From: Branchiostoma floridae
Lineage: Eukaryota; Chordata; Leptocardii; Amphioxiformes; Branchiostomatidae
Assembly: GCF_000003815.2 (NCBI RefSeq)
Contig: NC_049984.1
Coordinates: forward strand, 12,645,186 to 12,705,185
Length of the DNA stretch: 60,000 nt
Direction: 5' to 3'
The notes beneath the pieces were generated by a model. That model ran no database searches, was not told the DNA's origin, and saw only the letters and a program-made list of their open reading frames with translations. Positions 34,459-47,789 of this stretch are shown in pieces. Position numbers and translations under genes: made by a program. Position 1 is the first letter of the stretch. Each line of letters opens with the position of its first letter.

Positions 34459-37400
34459 GTGATGATTTTCTAATTTTGTTCCTTATTTTGCAGAACAAAG
34501 TTAAGAAACGACATTCATAAAGATTCTTGGTGCGTTGAAGTTGCAACATGAAATGTAAATCAGCACTTTACACCTGCATTCTTTGGCCTAGAATAGGGAA
34601 AAAGGTCACAGATGGTATCGTACATAATCTTGTAATAATGGTGATGCAGAAGGATGCCTGTATAATTTTAGCAGACAATATTCATATGCACATGATTACA
34701 GTAGTAGTTCACATACATCACGCCATGCCTAGATTACGTATAATTACAGCACTTGTCACGTCGAGATCAACATGAATTCATGAGATTCCTTTGAAAAAGT
34801 GGGAAGTAATATATTCCGTTCAGCGAAGGCCAATGGGGTTCCGGAGCAAAAGCTTTCAGCCAGGAGTACATTAAGACCTTTTGAAAGTCTCCTCTGGGAG
34901 CAACCATTTTCCAGGCACAAAGGGTCTCCGGCAATGCTTCCAAGTAACAGCATTAGCCAAACCTCTATAGCCAAACTAATGTAGTGGAATTAGTGCCTAT
35001 CCCCTACAGGTTGTGGAAGAGGGCAGAGAGGCAACCTTCTTGCAGTAACATGATTAAACATTGGTTGGGCTGGAACTACAATATATGGGCAGAGCCACAC
35101 CTAGCAAATGGGTTGACACCCGAAAAAATGATTTCAACTTTTCTCAGGTACTTAAACAATCTGTCACAGAAGACGGAGCCTTGGGTCTGACAACCAGTTG
35201 CTCACACTTTATGGTTTAATTCCTTCATACGGGTCAGGAAAAGCAATAATTCTTGTTGAATTATAGTTTGATTAGCTATGAAGGTATAGGGGGCAGCAGT
35301 GTATGTGCAACCTCTAAAGAGGTTGTACTATTAATATCACTGTGTGTGTTATTAACAGCAACAGATGAACGTTAGGTGCAGATAACCTTGTATTTGTTGT
35401 TACAACATTACCAAAGTATTGAACGCATGAGGTAAACTTTGATCTTGAGAAAGGTAAACTTTAATCTTGGCAAGTATTAGATTTTTAAGACTGTAATCTT
35501 AGGTAGTGAATTTTCTTTGTCATTACGAGCTGGGGGTTGAAATAGATGGTAAACCTGTTTCCCCAGCTAGATTTTATGAAAGATGAAGTCCCAAGCCTTC
35601 TTGTTACATACATGTAGTGAGTCACACATTAAGATTCACTCAGTAGCATTAAGATGCAACTGTTCACCACAGAAATAAGTGAATAGATTCTTCACTGCAC
35701 TGTGTTGTATGATATCTTAGATTTAGTTATGCAAGCAGCACGGCATAAAGAGAAATACTGAGATGTATACGAGGTACTCTGTGCCCTGCTTAAAACTTTA
35801 TGATTGGATTTACATTGCCGTCCACCAGCATTTTCCTGAATAATCTGCCAATAAAACAGGATAGACATCTCATCACCAATGCAAGAGGCTCTTACAGAAT
35901 AAGCTCTGAAGCTACGGATTTGCTTATTCATCACCCTTCGTATGGCAACTGGTGCGTGCACCGAACAAGACACTATGTTCAGTCTTGATGAGAAAACTGT
36001 CAATCAAAGGTTCTTAGTGCCTGGCTGGTGAATGCTGGAGTCTTCCCTGGGGTAGCATGAGGGTTGGGATTAGCATCAATGGCATTTGAACTACTTCTGA
36101 ATGTTGTGTAGGCTAACAATTCAGACTGGCCACTGCCTTAGAATTTCAAGTGTGTGTTGCTTAGGTGCCGACTGAACAGTGATCACTGAGCGACCAAAAT
36201 TGAATTTGTGTCACCCTTGATTTTATAATTGGAATATATGATTCACAGGGTAAAAGTATGGTTTAGTAGTAGTAGTAGCATTAGTAGCAGACAGCAAAAC
36301 ATACAAAACATGAGAAGATTTGTTCTTTATGTATGGGATTCATTAACCGACCTGTCAAATGTTTGGTTGCTCAGCAGTTGCAGTGTCAAGTGGAGAGGGG
36401 TGTTAGGGAAGTTAGAAATTGCCTGCTATTCACACCAGGTTTTGCCAGCATGCGCCAACATGTCGTGCAGAGCTTACAAATTGCTTTGTATCTTGCTAAT
36501 TTTGTTCCTACTTTGCTTCACTGCACTTCAATATTCCCAAATACTGAGTAATCCTTTTGGCTATCTATCTGCGAGGCTCAGCAATCAGTTTTCCGTAAAG
36601 TTTGCTTTTCCCTCCGAGTTGAAGTAAGAAAGTTTTTTTGATGCCATGTAAGATAGTTGACCATAGATGAGTTTCCTGAAACTATTTTACTCATTGAAAA
36701 ATTGTCATGTATAAGTCATCATAGGATTTTGTGTTTGCATTTTGTGCTTCTCAAAAAGTATAACTTTTGATTCCTTTTTGTGTACCTTACTTCTTTTCCA
36801 GTTTAACTCATTCTGACAGGTTTTAAGGTCTTGTTGTATCTTGTTAATGTGTTGAAACAGACTGCTCAAAATTTTCATCATGCATACATTTAAGTCCATA
36901 CATTTTTTACTTTGGTTGATACTTGTAAAATATGGTTTTGATATGAAACTAGAAACGTTCACAGCACGATGGTTTAAAATGCTTAACTCGTAAGACACAA
37001 CAGCATGCACCATCGCGGGACACCTGTGCCAACCTGCGTCCCACTTTCATTGCCATCAGCATTCATGGAATTGTGCTAGCTTCTGCTCTCCTTGTCATCA
37101 GAAGTCTTATTCTTGTGCCGCCGACACGGGAGATTAGGCAGAAGAAGTGGGGTGCTACCTGGTGCCTGTACATTACATGCAGCGCAGTTTCATTGCTTGA
37201 ACTATAATGAAGTCCACATATTTCATATCACAGCTGGGATGCCAGCATCATTATTACGGTGCCACCCCAGTCGTTGACACGGGAAATTAGACATCCAGGG
37301 GACGTCACAGTGTCCTGGCTGTGTCTCAGTCCATTTGTTTTATTCCTGGCACTGTAATAAAAGATGTATCGCTCCCTGTACACGTTTGCCGCTTTTGTAT

Positions 37401-38154
37401 GGGTGCGGGGGTGTCCTGCTTTTTAACATTTTAGTCAGCGTATTGATTTTGAAACGGCAGTCTTGCCACTAGCCGTGTGTTCAAAATGCCTCGTGTCGCT
37501 GGAGGTATTATTATTGCATGCATGCTCAGGACGTCTCCGCCCATGTTTTATGACGAGGGTGATGACCATGATGCCGTGTAAAATGTCCTCTGGTCATATT
37601 TTGCAATATCCCGATCGTAGAGTTTTGAAATGAATTTCTAACGTTGTGCATAATGGGCTGTAAAACTCATGTCATTGAGATGGCGTGGCCATTAATAGTA
37701 GAAGCCTGGAAACCATGGTTTTGAGGGACTTTTTGTGTGATGTGCTTTCTCTATGTGAGAGCAAGTAGTAATTGTAGATTTGTACTTTTCATGCTGATAG
37801 TCTTACAGGATGAAAGAAGGAAGGAAAGCAAACTAGGAATAGTTTCACAATTTGTCTTGAAGCTGTATGAAATGTCACTGGAGTAATGGATGGATAGAAG
37901 GATGGATGGATGCTAGGGTGGATGAATGCTGGAATTCAAATGATGAAGAGATGTAGCGAATGGATGTAGCGAGAAAGAATGGAAGAAAGTAGAGAGAGAG
38001 GAGGATGGGTACATAGAGGATCAGTACAAATGATTAACAAATCATGATTAAATGTTGTAAAAGTGTGATATTTTTTCTGTTGATTCTTTACTTGTATTTC
38101 AGTGTCACACTGGTAACCTTTGACTGAACATATTCTTTGTGTTGTCATTTACAG
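34459..38154. other. Non-coding stretch with a CpG-bearing island
   Basis: No convincing exon. The block at about 37010-37700 is richer in CpG and contains the motif GACACGGGARATTAG twice (about 37124 and 37276). A GGAT-type simple repeat lies at about 37885-37930. The ORF at 36229-36627 has two overlapping open frames and no borders, so it is not called. Confidence 0.4.
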
Positions 38155-38187
38155 GTTTGGTAGTTCTCCAAGCCCAGGACTTTCCAG
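38155..38187 (+). CDS. Possible 33-bp microexon
   Basis: A good acceptor (CTTTGTGTTGTCATTTACAG) and donor (TTTCCAG|GTATGT) enclose 33 bp, a multiple of three. One open frame reads FGSSPSPGLS, the other LVVLQAQDFP. With no neighbouring exon identified, it may be a fortuitous pair of splice-like motifs. Confidence 0.18.
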
Positions 38188-38889
38188 GTATGTCACTCTC
38201 ATTGCAGTTACTCAAATGCGTTAAACTAGACGTTGTTTTCATCACATACATGTATGACAATACAACAATAAGTGATATCTAGGAGTGAATCAAACACATT
38301 GTCCAGTGAGACACAAGTGGGTGCAGGCAACACTGCCACATGTGTGATTACATGCATGTAGATCTATGGTCCATGGGAACTTTTGGAATGCTGCAGCCTT
38401 TTATTTCCTGTGTAAATGTTTGCTACTGAATATAAATGAAGAAGTCTTCAGGGTGGTACACAAGATTAGAAGAGAAGAGAATACAGCACAGAAGTGGGTC
38501 TGTCTTTAGGTTTCCCAGGAAACTAAGTCTGAACTTTAAGATTCCTTTACAGAACAGGGATAAAGCATTAGGAGCTGACTTGGTAACAAATGGTTCAACG
38601 TAGTCATGTTTTGTGCTGCTGTTGTTCAGCATGTGCATGACTCAGTGCCTGAGTAGCAGCAACCATTTACTAGAAGTAGTCTGAACATTATTCAGCAAAG
38701 TTGTCAAAGAGTTCTGTGAAATCACTGACAAACAGCTGCTGAAAGTACATGTGCATAGATGCACCATAGAAAATCGTAATACATGCATATCTAAAAAAGT
38801 GCAAAATACAATTTACTAAATTGTAGGTAAAATATGGAGAATGTTTAAGTCACAGTAGTTAGTATATTGTACACACAACACACCATCTC

Positions 38890-39160
38890 CGGAATGTGTC
38901 TGTCTGTCCAGGGACAAAATTTGCTTGAAGGAACGACAAAATTTCAATCCATCTGTCCAAAAAGGTTCGTGACATGAAAATACAGAGTTTTTTGCAAGCT
39001 TAAAATGACAGATTTCAGTGCAAAAATTAATAACAGAATTTTGCCTTTCCTTCCCAACACCTACTATGGTTATATGGTGATAGATTATTGCTGCCTTTGC
39101 GCCCTTCCCCTTTTAAAAGTTTTCAAGTATACTGATTGGGACAAGCTGGAGACAACCTTG
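38890..39160 (+). mobile_element. R4 element (MITE-like), copy d (diverged)
   Basis: Landmarks in order: TGTCTGTCCAGGGACAAAAT, CGACAAAATTTCAATCCATC, GTGACATGAAAATACAGAG, AAGCTTAAAATGACAGATTT and AAGCTGGAGACAACCTTG. The order matches copies a and b, with substitutions throughout. Confidence 0.5.
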
Positions 39161-39326
39161 CAACACACACAGGAGTAACACACAGGAGTATATTTTCCAA
39201 ATGTATGACTCATGATGTTTGCCAACCAGTGCGGTCACCTTTGACTCCCCACTCAAACTGTGCGTGCTGGTCAGCCCGTTTCACGAGTGAGATTTAGCTG
39301 ACCATTAGCTCTGCGTGGCTGCGCAA

Positions 39327-39462
39327 ATGGTCCGTAGTCACATGGTCGTCTCCCAAGGCTCAAAATTGAAAGCTGCCCAGGCCATCAAGCGTTTGACCCC
39401 CGACCTATGGACAATGGAGGTCGGGGAGTGGGAAGTGCCCCATTTTCTAGCTGAGTTGGCAG
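39327..39462 (+). CDS. Possible coding exon with a strong donor, protein unknown
   Basis: The frame from the ATG at 39327 reads on to a donor TTGGCAG|GTGAAG. It includes KLKAAQAIKRLTPDLWTMEV followed by GEWEVPHFLAELAG. About 40% of codons start with G in the last 35 codons and GC3 is high, as in the LRR-Ig exons. It could be a first exon or start at an internal acceptor (CTCCCAAG). It ends in phase 1; no next exon in phase was found nearby. Confidence 0.25.
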
Positions 39463-39850
39463 GTGAAGGTGTGGAGGATGTGGTCAGGAATGGTAATTTC
39501 CTTCATTAACATCTGTAGGGTAATGGATAATTAGCATCTTTGGGACACTTCAGTGCAACAGGTTGCATCAACAGTTACATGTATATGTATACTAGTATTC
39601 CAATCAACATGTCATATGACCAGTACATGTAGCGTTACTTAAAAAAAAATTTCAAACCTCTAGAGGCCTTTGAGGAATGTTTTCCTTTCTTTCCTTTATC
39701 TAAATCTTTGATGACTGGCTTATTTCAGTAAGGTCAAATTCAATACCATTGCAGCCATAATAAGGCTGAATCAAGGTATGACTTACAACATTAAAATCAA
39801 TTATTAAGACTGATATCTGGGATATAACATTATTAATTTATCACTGTTAG

Positions 39851-40140
39851 AACCCAACAGAGGTCTCGGTTCAAAGAAAGTAAAAAAGACTTGCATGGAA
39901 CAAACAGTAATTACACAATTGAAGATCCAGTGAAGATGAACAGAAGCCCACCAAACTGTAAAGATAATAGAAAAGTAGTGGAACGATTACTGACGTACAG
40001 ACATACAAATCAGCTATCATTCAATAGTTGGACTAAAAAATGGCATAGCACTGTTTTTGATGCTAGAAGTTCTCAAGCTGAATTGTGTGATTTTGATCTT
40101 GGAGGGACATGCAGCAAGGTATTAAGTGACATTCTGGCAG
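39851..40140 (+). CDS. Possible coding exon, protein unknown
   Basis: An open frame runs from an acceptor-like CACTGTTAG to a good donor CTGGCAG|GTGAAA. It encodes about 96 residues, including NSNYTIEDPVKMNRSPPN and NSWTKKWHSTVFDARSSQ. It is AT-rich, unlike the receptor exons, and the frame runs on 71 bases past the donor to a stop at 40209. No domain is recognised. Confidence 0.2.
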
Positions 40141-41521
40141 GTGAAAGTTGCAACAGCTCTGGAGATCATCATATTTCTGTCTCGGCTTTGAGTCTTGTCA
40201 TCCTTCTGTAAAGGTAGCCAAGTATGTCAGGAATACAATGTAATTGGACTGTTGCCTTGAATAGGGTTATTGCACTATTACTTCAGCACCTTGGACAGCA
40301 ACAGTGGTACAGAACTGTGTGTTCAAAAGGACGGGGAATGCAGACAGCTGAGCTGTAAAATACCATCATTCTTTCTCCTAAAAGGACATCAGTCAATTTC
40401 AATTCACACTGGTGAAGTGATAAGTCATATTTTTCACCTATACAAATTGATTTTACATAAATTGACCAGTAGCCACATCGATAACTTCAACCATGCACTT
40501 TGATATTATCAAAGCGTCCTCGATGAGACTGGTGAAATGTTCCCAAAGTTAGAAGAGTTCCTGAGATGTAGCAATATATAGGCCATACTAATTGCCCAGT
40601 GTGAGCATGTGGTACAGAATATTAATTTGGCTTGTTCCACTGATGAGGAGATAAACACCCAGGAGTCATCTGCCTACAGCAGAGCTCTGGGGACTACTTG
40701 ATTGACAAGGCATGGGGAAGAATATGTCATCAGACTGAGACAACAAGGCCCATGTGCTCCCCGGAATACAACTGTGTCTAATTCCCCCCTCCCCAGGGGA
40801 CAGAGGAATGACCCGCACTCTCATTACCCTGATCAATGGCCCGTTTTATGAATTTAATTTCTCCTATTAGGCACTTTTCGGCAAATTAACACCCGTAGTA
40901 TCAGCATACATGGTGGTGAGCTCAATTCAGCCGAGTTGGATGGGAATAGGAAGATTAGTATTCCTCATCACTTGTAGAGTAGAGTTATATCCAAAGAAAC
41001 CATGGAGAACATCTTGTGAATAGCAATTTTTCAAGTTAATCATTTGAGAGTTAGTGTAATGTAGCACTACTGTATTTCAGGCACTACCCAAAGTTATCCA
41101 CTTTGTGTATTATTAAAAATATCTGTTCTCATGAGGAATGAAGAATCACTTAACTATGATTCCTCGTCATGTCTGTCTGGAACTGAGTTTGTGTCTTGGA
41201 ATAGGGAAAAAAACATCTAAAACTCATATTACCAGCAAGTGCCCAACAACTTTGGGTCTCATAAGTTTTAACCAGACCACACTTCTAACCACCAAGCTTA
41301 AACTACTTTTTACCCAGGCCAAACCTTGACCCAAGCTGATAGGAACAATCTTGTGCACACATTAAAACAAACAAACAAACAAACCTGTGTCTGTATCGAC
41401 ATAGCCAGTATAAATGCCCTTTGGTGTAACATACCATCTTTGCAGGCATATGGTGCAGCAGCAGCTTGTTATATCACACAGAACAACCTATCATACCTAA
41501 CTTTTGCACATCTGACTGCAG

Positions 41522-41647
41522 ATGTTGTTTGAAGCTAGTGAGAATGCGCCTACTGGACTTGATGGCAACAAATTCCACTCAGTGATAGTTCCAGGAAACA
41601 ACAAGTATTTGAACACAAACCAAAAACAGTACCTCCATTTCACGGAG
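41522..41647 (+). CDS. Possible 126-bp exon, protein unknown
   Basis: The acceptor CACATCTGACTGCAG and donor TTCACGGAG|GTAAAT enclose 42 codons. Only one of the three frames is open. It begins MLFEASENAPTGLDGNKFHS and continues VIVPGNNKYLNTNQKQYLHF. Phase 0 on both sides. A loose resemblance to WD-repeat protein segments was considered but is not strong enough to name. Confidence 0.25.
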
Positions 41648-41752
41648 GTAAATATTGCCAACATAATCTTCACATTGGTATGTAGCAGAGACTGCCTGCA
41701 TGAAGATCCTAACAAACATGACACTTCATTACATGACTCTGCACCTTATTAA

Positions 41753-43445
41753 CAGCTGACAGTGACTGATACCATGGTTGGTAAGCACTGCTCGATGGGT
41801 GTGAATATTTATGTTGGTATGATCAGGATGATTTGCCGATAATTAAAGATATTAAATGGGAGACATTACAGCTGGGAGGATTGAGCACTGTGAATATTAA
41901 TTCTGCCTTCCTGTAGCCATAAGATACATGTGTAAACACCCTGTGGATTTCATAGCTCTGCGTTGACACTGTCGCTCCCGGTTTGTGGTTCTGCACAAGA
42001 GATGAAAAGTTCACCGCTGGAAGATGTGCAAGACTTGACAGCATTAAAGTCATGCTGCAGCCTCAAACTGGAATAATTACAGTCTAATGTTATAATCTTA
42101 AAGGTTTTATAACAGACATTCTATATTGAGCACATTAGGGATAAACTAGAATGAACTTTGAATGGTCTGTGAAAATTTGTGAAGAATTACACTGATCAGT
42201 TTAAATGTAGAAAAACAGAACCAATTTGGAATCTTGGGAATATGCATTTCCAGTGTATTATTACTATATAACAGAATTGTTTCAACTACAAATTTTGAAA
42301 CACTTTGATTTGAAACATTCATTTTCCTTCTTACATTGATATAAAACTGTGAAAGTAAATTAATCTACAGTGTAGAATATAATACAATATAGCCCTCAAA
42401 GTACATGTACATGTGCAGACAGTTCTAATATCCCCCAACCCAGTTGCTCAAATATGACTGTCATCTCCAAGTAATTCATATTCCCAAGTTGCAGATCAGA
42501 AACCTGCTATTGATTACCATTTACTGGCAGCAAGCATGGAAAAATGTAGTTCTGCTGTACTGTTAGAAATGCTTTCAACTTCATCCTTAACTTCTGAGTG
42601 GTCAACCTATCATGTCACCATGTTGGTGTTGCATACAAATATATTATACATAGTAGATACATACGTATATATTGTACATATATATTAAATTAGTAGAAAG
42701 GAAAATTATAAATGTGATGATTTCTATTTGAAATATGTTGAAACTTTCTAAATAGTACACACATTTCAGACATGCAGGGGCATACTAACCAGGGCAGGCG
42801 TAACCCCTGATGAGGTTTTAATAATGTCATGTCGCCAGCCACGTTTTCACATTTCCCTCCAGGGAGTGCGATGCTCTGTATGCATGCAGCAACTGGCGGT
42901 AGGACACCAGCGCAATGCCTAGTTCTGCCATCAGTGACTCAATACGAAGCGTGGCAAAATTACTGTGCAAATGAAAGGTTGATTCTTTGGTACGGTTCCT
43001 TTGAGTGCTGGGATGGAACCATTTCCTGGCCAGGAAAGAACCAATTTCAGTGGCCTGATGCTATCTCCATATTCCACCACAGCTTCCCCCTTTTCCTTTT
43101 TGTTGAAGCTTGTCCGATCTTTAGACTAGTTACAGAGTGGTGGGCAGACTGGAATACTAATAACGCCATGTGTCATCACCCCTTCTCAAGGTTTGATAAT
43201 GTCGTGTCAGCGGCTGTCTTCCCCCATGTCCTGCGGGACCCCTGCCAGAAAGACGTACAAATTTGCCTGTAGGATCAGGCAGGAAGAGCTGGCATTGATA
43301 CAGGTTGCTTATCCTTTCTCTCAAAGGAATGTCTACTCTTATAGTCCTGTTTTGCACAAAGTCTGTAAGGTACATTGTACATCTTGTTGTGGCAGTCCTG
43401 GCGGGGTATTACTGTAAATGCCTTTAGGTTTGTGGGGATTTAATT
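41753..43445. other. Non-coding stretch with a GC-richer island
   Basis: The block at 42780-43270 is GC-richer and carries a 147-codon plus-strand ORF without recognisable content or coding bias. The rest is AT-rich. Nothing else is supported. Confidence 0.4.
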
Positions 43446-44354
43446 ACCTTCGCCAAGAAGGTTATATTTTGGGTAGCGTTTGTTTATATGTATGTATGTA
43501 TGTATGTAGAAGACCAGAATAACTCAAGAACGCCTGGATGGGTTGTATTGATATTCGGTATGTGAGTAGGTCTTGGTGAGACCTAGAAACGATTAGATTT
43601 TGGGCCCCCTAGCGACCTGTTATGGTACTGCAGCAGAACTTCCTGGTTTGATATCTCAAGTTCTGAACATGCTATGGCCATGATTTTTTAGTGGTAGATA
43701 GCTCTTGATGCCGAGAGTAGGTGATGTATGTTTGGGCCCCCTAGCGGCTTGTTTTGGAACTGCAGAACAGGTTTACTGTCAGACTTTAAAAGGGAATAAC
43801 TCAAAAAGAGGTTAACGAATTGTTATGATTTTGATGTGGATAGCTTAAGTGAAGCTTCATATAATGACATGTTAATTATGCAAATATTTATCTAATTTGC
43901 ATAATTAATTATGAAATTTTATGAACATGCTCAGTTCCAGTATGGGACAATTGCAACATGTGACACCTGTAACTGAGAAGGAGAAGAATATTGATTGATA
44001 TATATATAAATACCTAATTTGCATAATTAATGAGAAAATGCTACAATTTTATTGTCGTAAATGACAGTAACTTCTTACTTGTAGCATTTGGAAGTTATGT
44101 ACGGGTGAACATCGTTAAACATTAATTATGCAAATGAGGGTCTCATTTGCATAAATTATCAGAAAATGCGATGAAAGCCTTTCTTAACATAGATTGTGTA
44201 CGTCTGGTGTCTGGTAGAGGAGATAATCAACTGATACAATTTATGCATGTAAATAAGAACCTTATTTGCATAATCAATGATAAACAATTAAAGCAGCAGT
44301 TGTAAAGAAAGGTAGGATTATTTGGCGAAGGTATGGGGTCGTGGAACTCTAGTT
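43446..44354 (+). mobile_element. R1 element, long copy a (about 0.9 kb)
   Basis: It starts TACCTTCGCCAAGAAGGTTA and ends GGCGAAGGTATGGGGTCGTG followed by GAACTCTAGTT. ACCTTCGCC at the left is the inverse of GGCGAAGGT at the right (44324-44332). It contains a short (TATG)n run, a conserved core (GGGCCCCCTAGCG, TACTGCAGCAGAAC) and an AT-rich half with repeated ATTTGCATAATTAAT and ATTATGCAAAT motifs in both orientations. It has no ORF. Its colinear relative at 54.4 kb shows it is a mobile or formerly mobile unit. Confidence 0.75.
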
Positions 44355-44456
44355 TTGTGATCTGAAGGAAATTAAGTGTTTGCTGTACAGTAGTATAGGC
44401 AGGCATAAGACAGAACAAGTATTTTTGCTGTGGTTCTAACAACATTTACTTCAGTT

Positions 44457-44705
44457 TCCAGGACCTGGCCCTCCGTCCTGGTGTAGAAATTTGTGTGTTG
44501 GGACAAGAAAAAATCTTGAGCATTTAGCTTTAACAAATTTACCAACGAAAATTAACAATCTTGGCTTTTAAATTCCACTCCAAGCCTTTTCCTTTGCAGT
44601 GCACAAACTATTAATTATGGAAGATGCCTTCCATTAGGCCTGCAATAAACTCCCTCCCCAGCAGTGAGTGGGACAAACAAAAATTTAAAGATGTGGAGAC
44701 ATTCT
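44457..44705 (+). mobile_element. R4 element (MITE-like), copy e (diverged)
   Basis: Landmarks: CCAGGACCTGGCCCTCCGTC, CTGGTGTAGAAATTTGTGTG, TTGGGACAAGAAAAAATCTT, CAGCAGTGAGTGGGACAAAC and GATGTGGAGACATTC. It lies 103 bases downstream of the R1 copy. Confidence 0.5.
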
Positions 44706-44951
44706 TATACTGCATTGTACGTAATTCAGTCCTTTGTCATGTCATAAATTATGCCCTTTTTGGTACAGAATGTCCGTTATTCAACAGTGGTATTCCAAGC
44801 TTGACGTTTGAAACAGTCCCTATATCTTTTACTCTAACATTGATGAACAGAGTGTGAACTGTGAAGTGATGGGTTCCCAGGAGTCAGTATTGATAATGAT
44901 CTACAGGTCGTAAAGGAACTAGTGTTCCCCCCTCCTGCATCCGAAAACAAC

Positions 44952-45131
44952 ATGGCTGCCAAGTCTGTCGTAATGTCTCATAGCAGTATGTTGGAAGCGA
45001 GCCAGAATGTTGGAGATAGCAAGGAAACTTTCTCTTCAAAGTTGGTCAGCCGTACACCAGAAGAATGCATAAAATGTAATAAAGATTCTCAGGCCATTCC
45101 AGAGGCACCTGCGGGACGTGAATGCAGCTAG
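44952..45131 (+). CDS. Possible short ORF or first exon
   Basis: AACAACATGGCTGCC gives a favourable start context. The frame encodes 59 residues (MAAKSVVMSHSSMLEASQNV...) to TAG. It is Ser- and Glu-rich with no recognised domain and no good donor in frame. It could be a first exon, a small protein or chance. Confidence 0.15.
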   Translation: MAAKSVVMSHSSMLEASQNVGDSKETFSSKLVSRTPEECIKCNKDSQAIPEAPAGRECS

Positions 45132-47775
45132 ATGTGTACCGCTTGAGACAAATGAAAAAACTGTGCACTTAGTATTCACACTAGATACGTCAACCTGTTA
45201 TGCTGGAGATTAACAGTGCTGAGGCTCGACATGTTTTTTATGTGCTTGTCAATAAGATAGATGTTGACAGAGGCCCATTTTCCGTGGGTCGGTGGAAAAT
45301 TTTCTTTTGTTCTATATTTTCTACATTAAGGAGAATAAGATTTGATGACACCATCCATTAAAAAGTCATATTTAGAATCGTATTCAGTACAACTACAGTA
45401 GCTACTTTTAATTCATTAATGAGAAAACAGTGGAAAGTCAAAATGCCAATTAAGCCTGGAAGGAACCTTAATGTTCCAGACTCTCGACTTTGTGATAGTG
45501 GTCTGCCCTACTGCCAATTGTCTGCACAGGCAAGCTTGTTGATGTGGTGACAAAATAAAAAAGGACTTGCACCACTGTCAGTTATACAGCATAAATATCT
45601 ATTGTGTTTCTGACCTATTGTGTGTTTATGAAGAAATCCATTTTTCATAAGTCATGCACATAGAATCATCCAACCCCCACCACCACTGCAAGCACAACCA
45701 CCAAAATGTGTGCCTCTCACATGATGATGGTAATCCTGACAATGAGACCAAATGCCGCCGTATAAACCTTGTTTATTCAACACCCATTGACTGATCGCCT
45801 GTGGCATAGTGCTCGGTAGATATGTATCAGCTCTGTGCATTTTATTCCGAATGTGAGAATTCTGATCACGTTTAGCTTTATGCATGAAAGGGCAGCATTA
45901 TGGCAAGCAGGTAAGAAGTCTGCTACACATTCAGAAGGTCAGATGTAAATTGACAATTCTGTACCCAGTGAAAACTTCAAACTTACGTAACTTTAACTAG
46001 AAGCAACATGTTGTATGATGTATAGTTATAACAGGCATTATAGATTACCTATTTTTGCATGTTTCAAAGACAACAGGTTGAAGCCAGGGGTGGTCCTTAT
46101 TGAAAGCTTTTTGAGGATATAAGTATAGCCCACCCACCTGGATTCTCAAGTGTTCATTATAAACCTAATTTGCTCTATGAATCTCATCCTACCTGTGTAG
46201 GATGAGGATTTCACTCATTTTGGTGTCGTGAAAATATCTCATACTGTAAATGTAACTAAAGTTCAAGCACTCAAACTGCATATGGAATATTAAAAGTTTG
46301 TACTCTTTAAAATCTTAAGTACGTTTTACCATCTGGCATAGAATCAAAGCATAACATTTTGAGCACATTGACAAATTTTGCCATAGCATCAAAGCATAAC
46401 ATTTGGAGCACATTGACAAATTTTGCCTGCACAGACTATTGGTAAACCATTATCTCAAAGTGTTAAGTCTGCTACAGGTAGACAAGATTTTGTTTCCTAA
46501 TCACTATAGACATTTACGGTGAAATCAGTCCTATGTCTTAGGATAAAATATCAATGACATATCATTGATGCTGGTCACGTCAGGACTATAACTCAGAAAG
46601 GTAATCAGGGCAGGGAGTAGCAGTAGTCGGCAATCACAACCACCTGCAGTCTGACCTCTGACCTTGATGCACTTAGTAGCAGCCTCGAAAACCGCCAAAT
46701 TCATTCATTTACTTACAGTTCAAATAGCTGGCTGATTGGGACTTCACAAGTTCTTTTTAAGGTAGGAGTTTTTACTCCGTATTGATGGCTGGCTGGGCCT
46801 GTGTGCTATCCCATGGGTCAACAGGTTGGCAACCTTTGACCTCTCTCCATTCACAGCAGCCTCTCAGAGGGGGAAGGATGTTGAACACGTTTTCTAGACT
46901 GGAATGAAGTCTTTTGAACCCTGACAGCCGCTGATTACAGTGAGACGTCTTAAATTTTGCAATCATATTGACGTGGCGAACACCGGTGTTTTCGCCGTCT
47001 GACAGGGCTTGATGTCCCAGTTATCCTTCGATATGCAATTTACTCTGCGCATCTCTTCCATAACCTTCTGCCCTTGGTTGTGTCACTTTCAGTTGCCCTC
47101 AAAATTTGCTGGAAGCTTTTTGCTTTTATGCTTTTTCCGTCTCTGACCCTTGCTGCAGGGCACGTCCCCTGTGCCACTTTTGTTTTCAGGGTGACTCAAA
47201 CCAGTTGAATATTCCTTGAAAATGCAAACTGAGAACAATCTTTTTTGCTTTTGTAAAGTGTGCTTTTATGATGCGTGCTAAAAGATTCAGAGCATAATCA
47301 TCTTAATTTTTTGTCTGCTCAATGCATTAAAGACTTGAGATCCAGGAATATTTAGAAAAGGTGAAAACATATCCGACACTTCACATATAATGAATGGACT
47401 ATAACAAATTGAATCGAAGTGGCTAAAAACATTACCCTGGCCTGCAGCTGTTATCATACATATGCAGCGACCCGTGTCCTGCCATCCTTCAGGCTGCCAT
47501 TACAGAGATGGTAGAAGTACACTCTGACCCTTGGTAATGGCCAGGGCGGTAAGGCTATGGGCACGCAGTCCCAGCCCTGCACTACCATTGAATTATGACC
47601 CTTTTTAAAATGGAAGCAGCAGATATTTGTCAGAGCCTAGCCTGCCAGTGTAAGGAATGGGACCTCCTGAAATAGCCCTCTCTGAATCAGTAATGCTGTG
47701 GTGGAGATGTTAGTCTTGCAGAAAGTTGACTCTCGGACAAAACTATATTATTGTTTTGCTTTTGGTACAATTTAG
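45132..47775. other. Non-coding stretch with a 45-bp tandem duplication
   Basis: No supported exon. It holds a tandem duplication at 46336-46427 and a GC-richer block at about 46580-47200. Confidence 0.4.
46336..46427 (+). repeat. 45-bp tandem duplication
   Basis: The unit ATCAAAGCATAACATTT...GAGCACATTGACAAATTTTGCC occurs twice at a 45-bp spacing (starting near 46343 and 46388) with very few differences, implying a fairly recent local duplication. Confidence 0.85.
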
Positions 47776-47789
47776 TTGTATAGTGAAAA

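Noticed and set aside
36229-36627. Plus-strand 132-codon ORF and an overlapping 72-codon frame
   Set aside because: Two frames are open at once, neither with splice borders or recognisable domains.
42829-43272. Plus-strand 147-codon ORF
   Set aside because: No domain, no coding bias and no splice context; GC-richer island explains the length.
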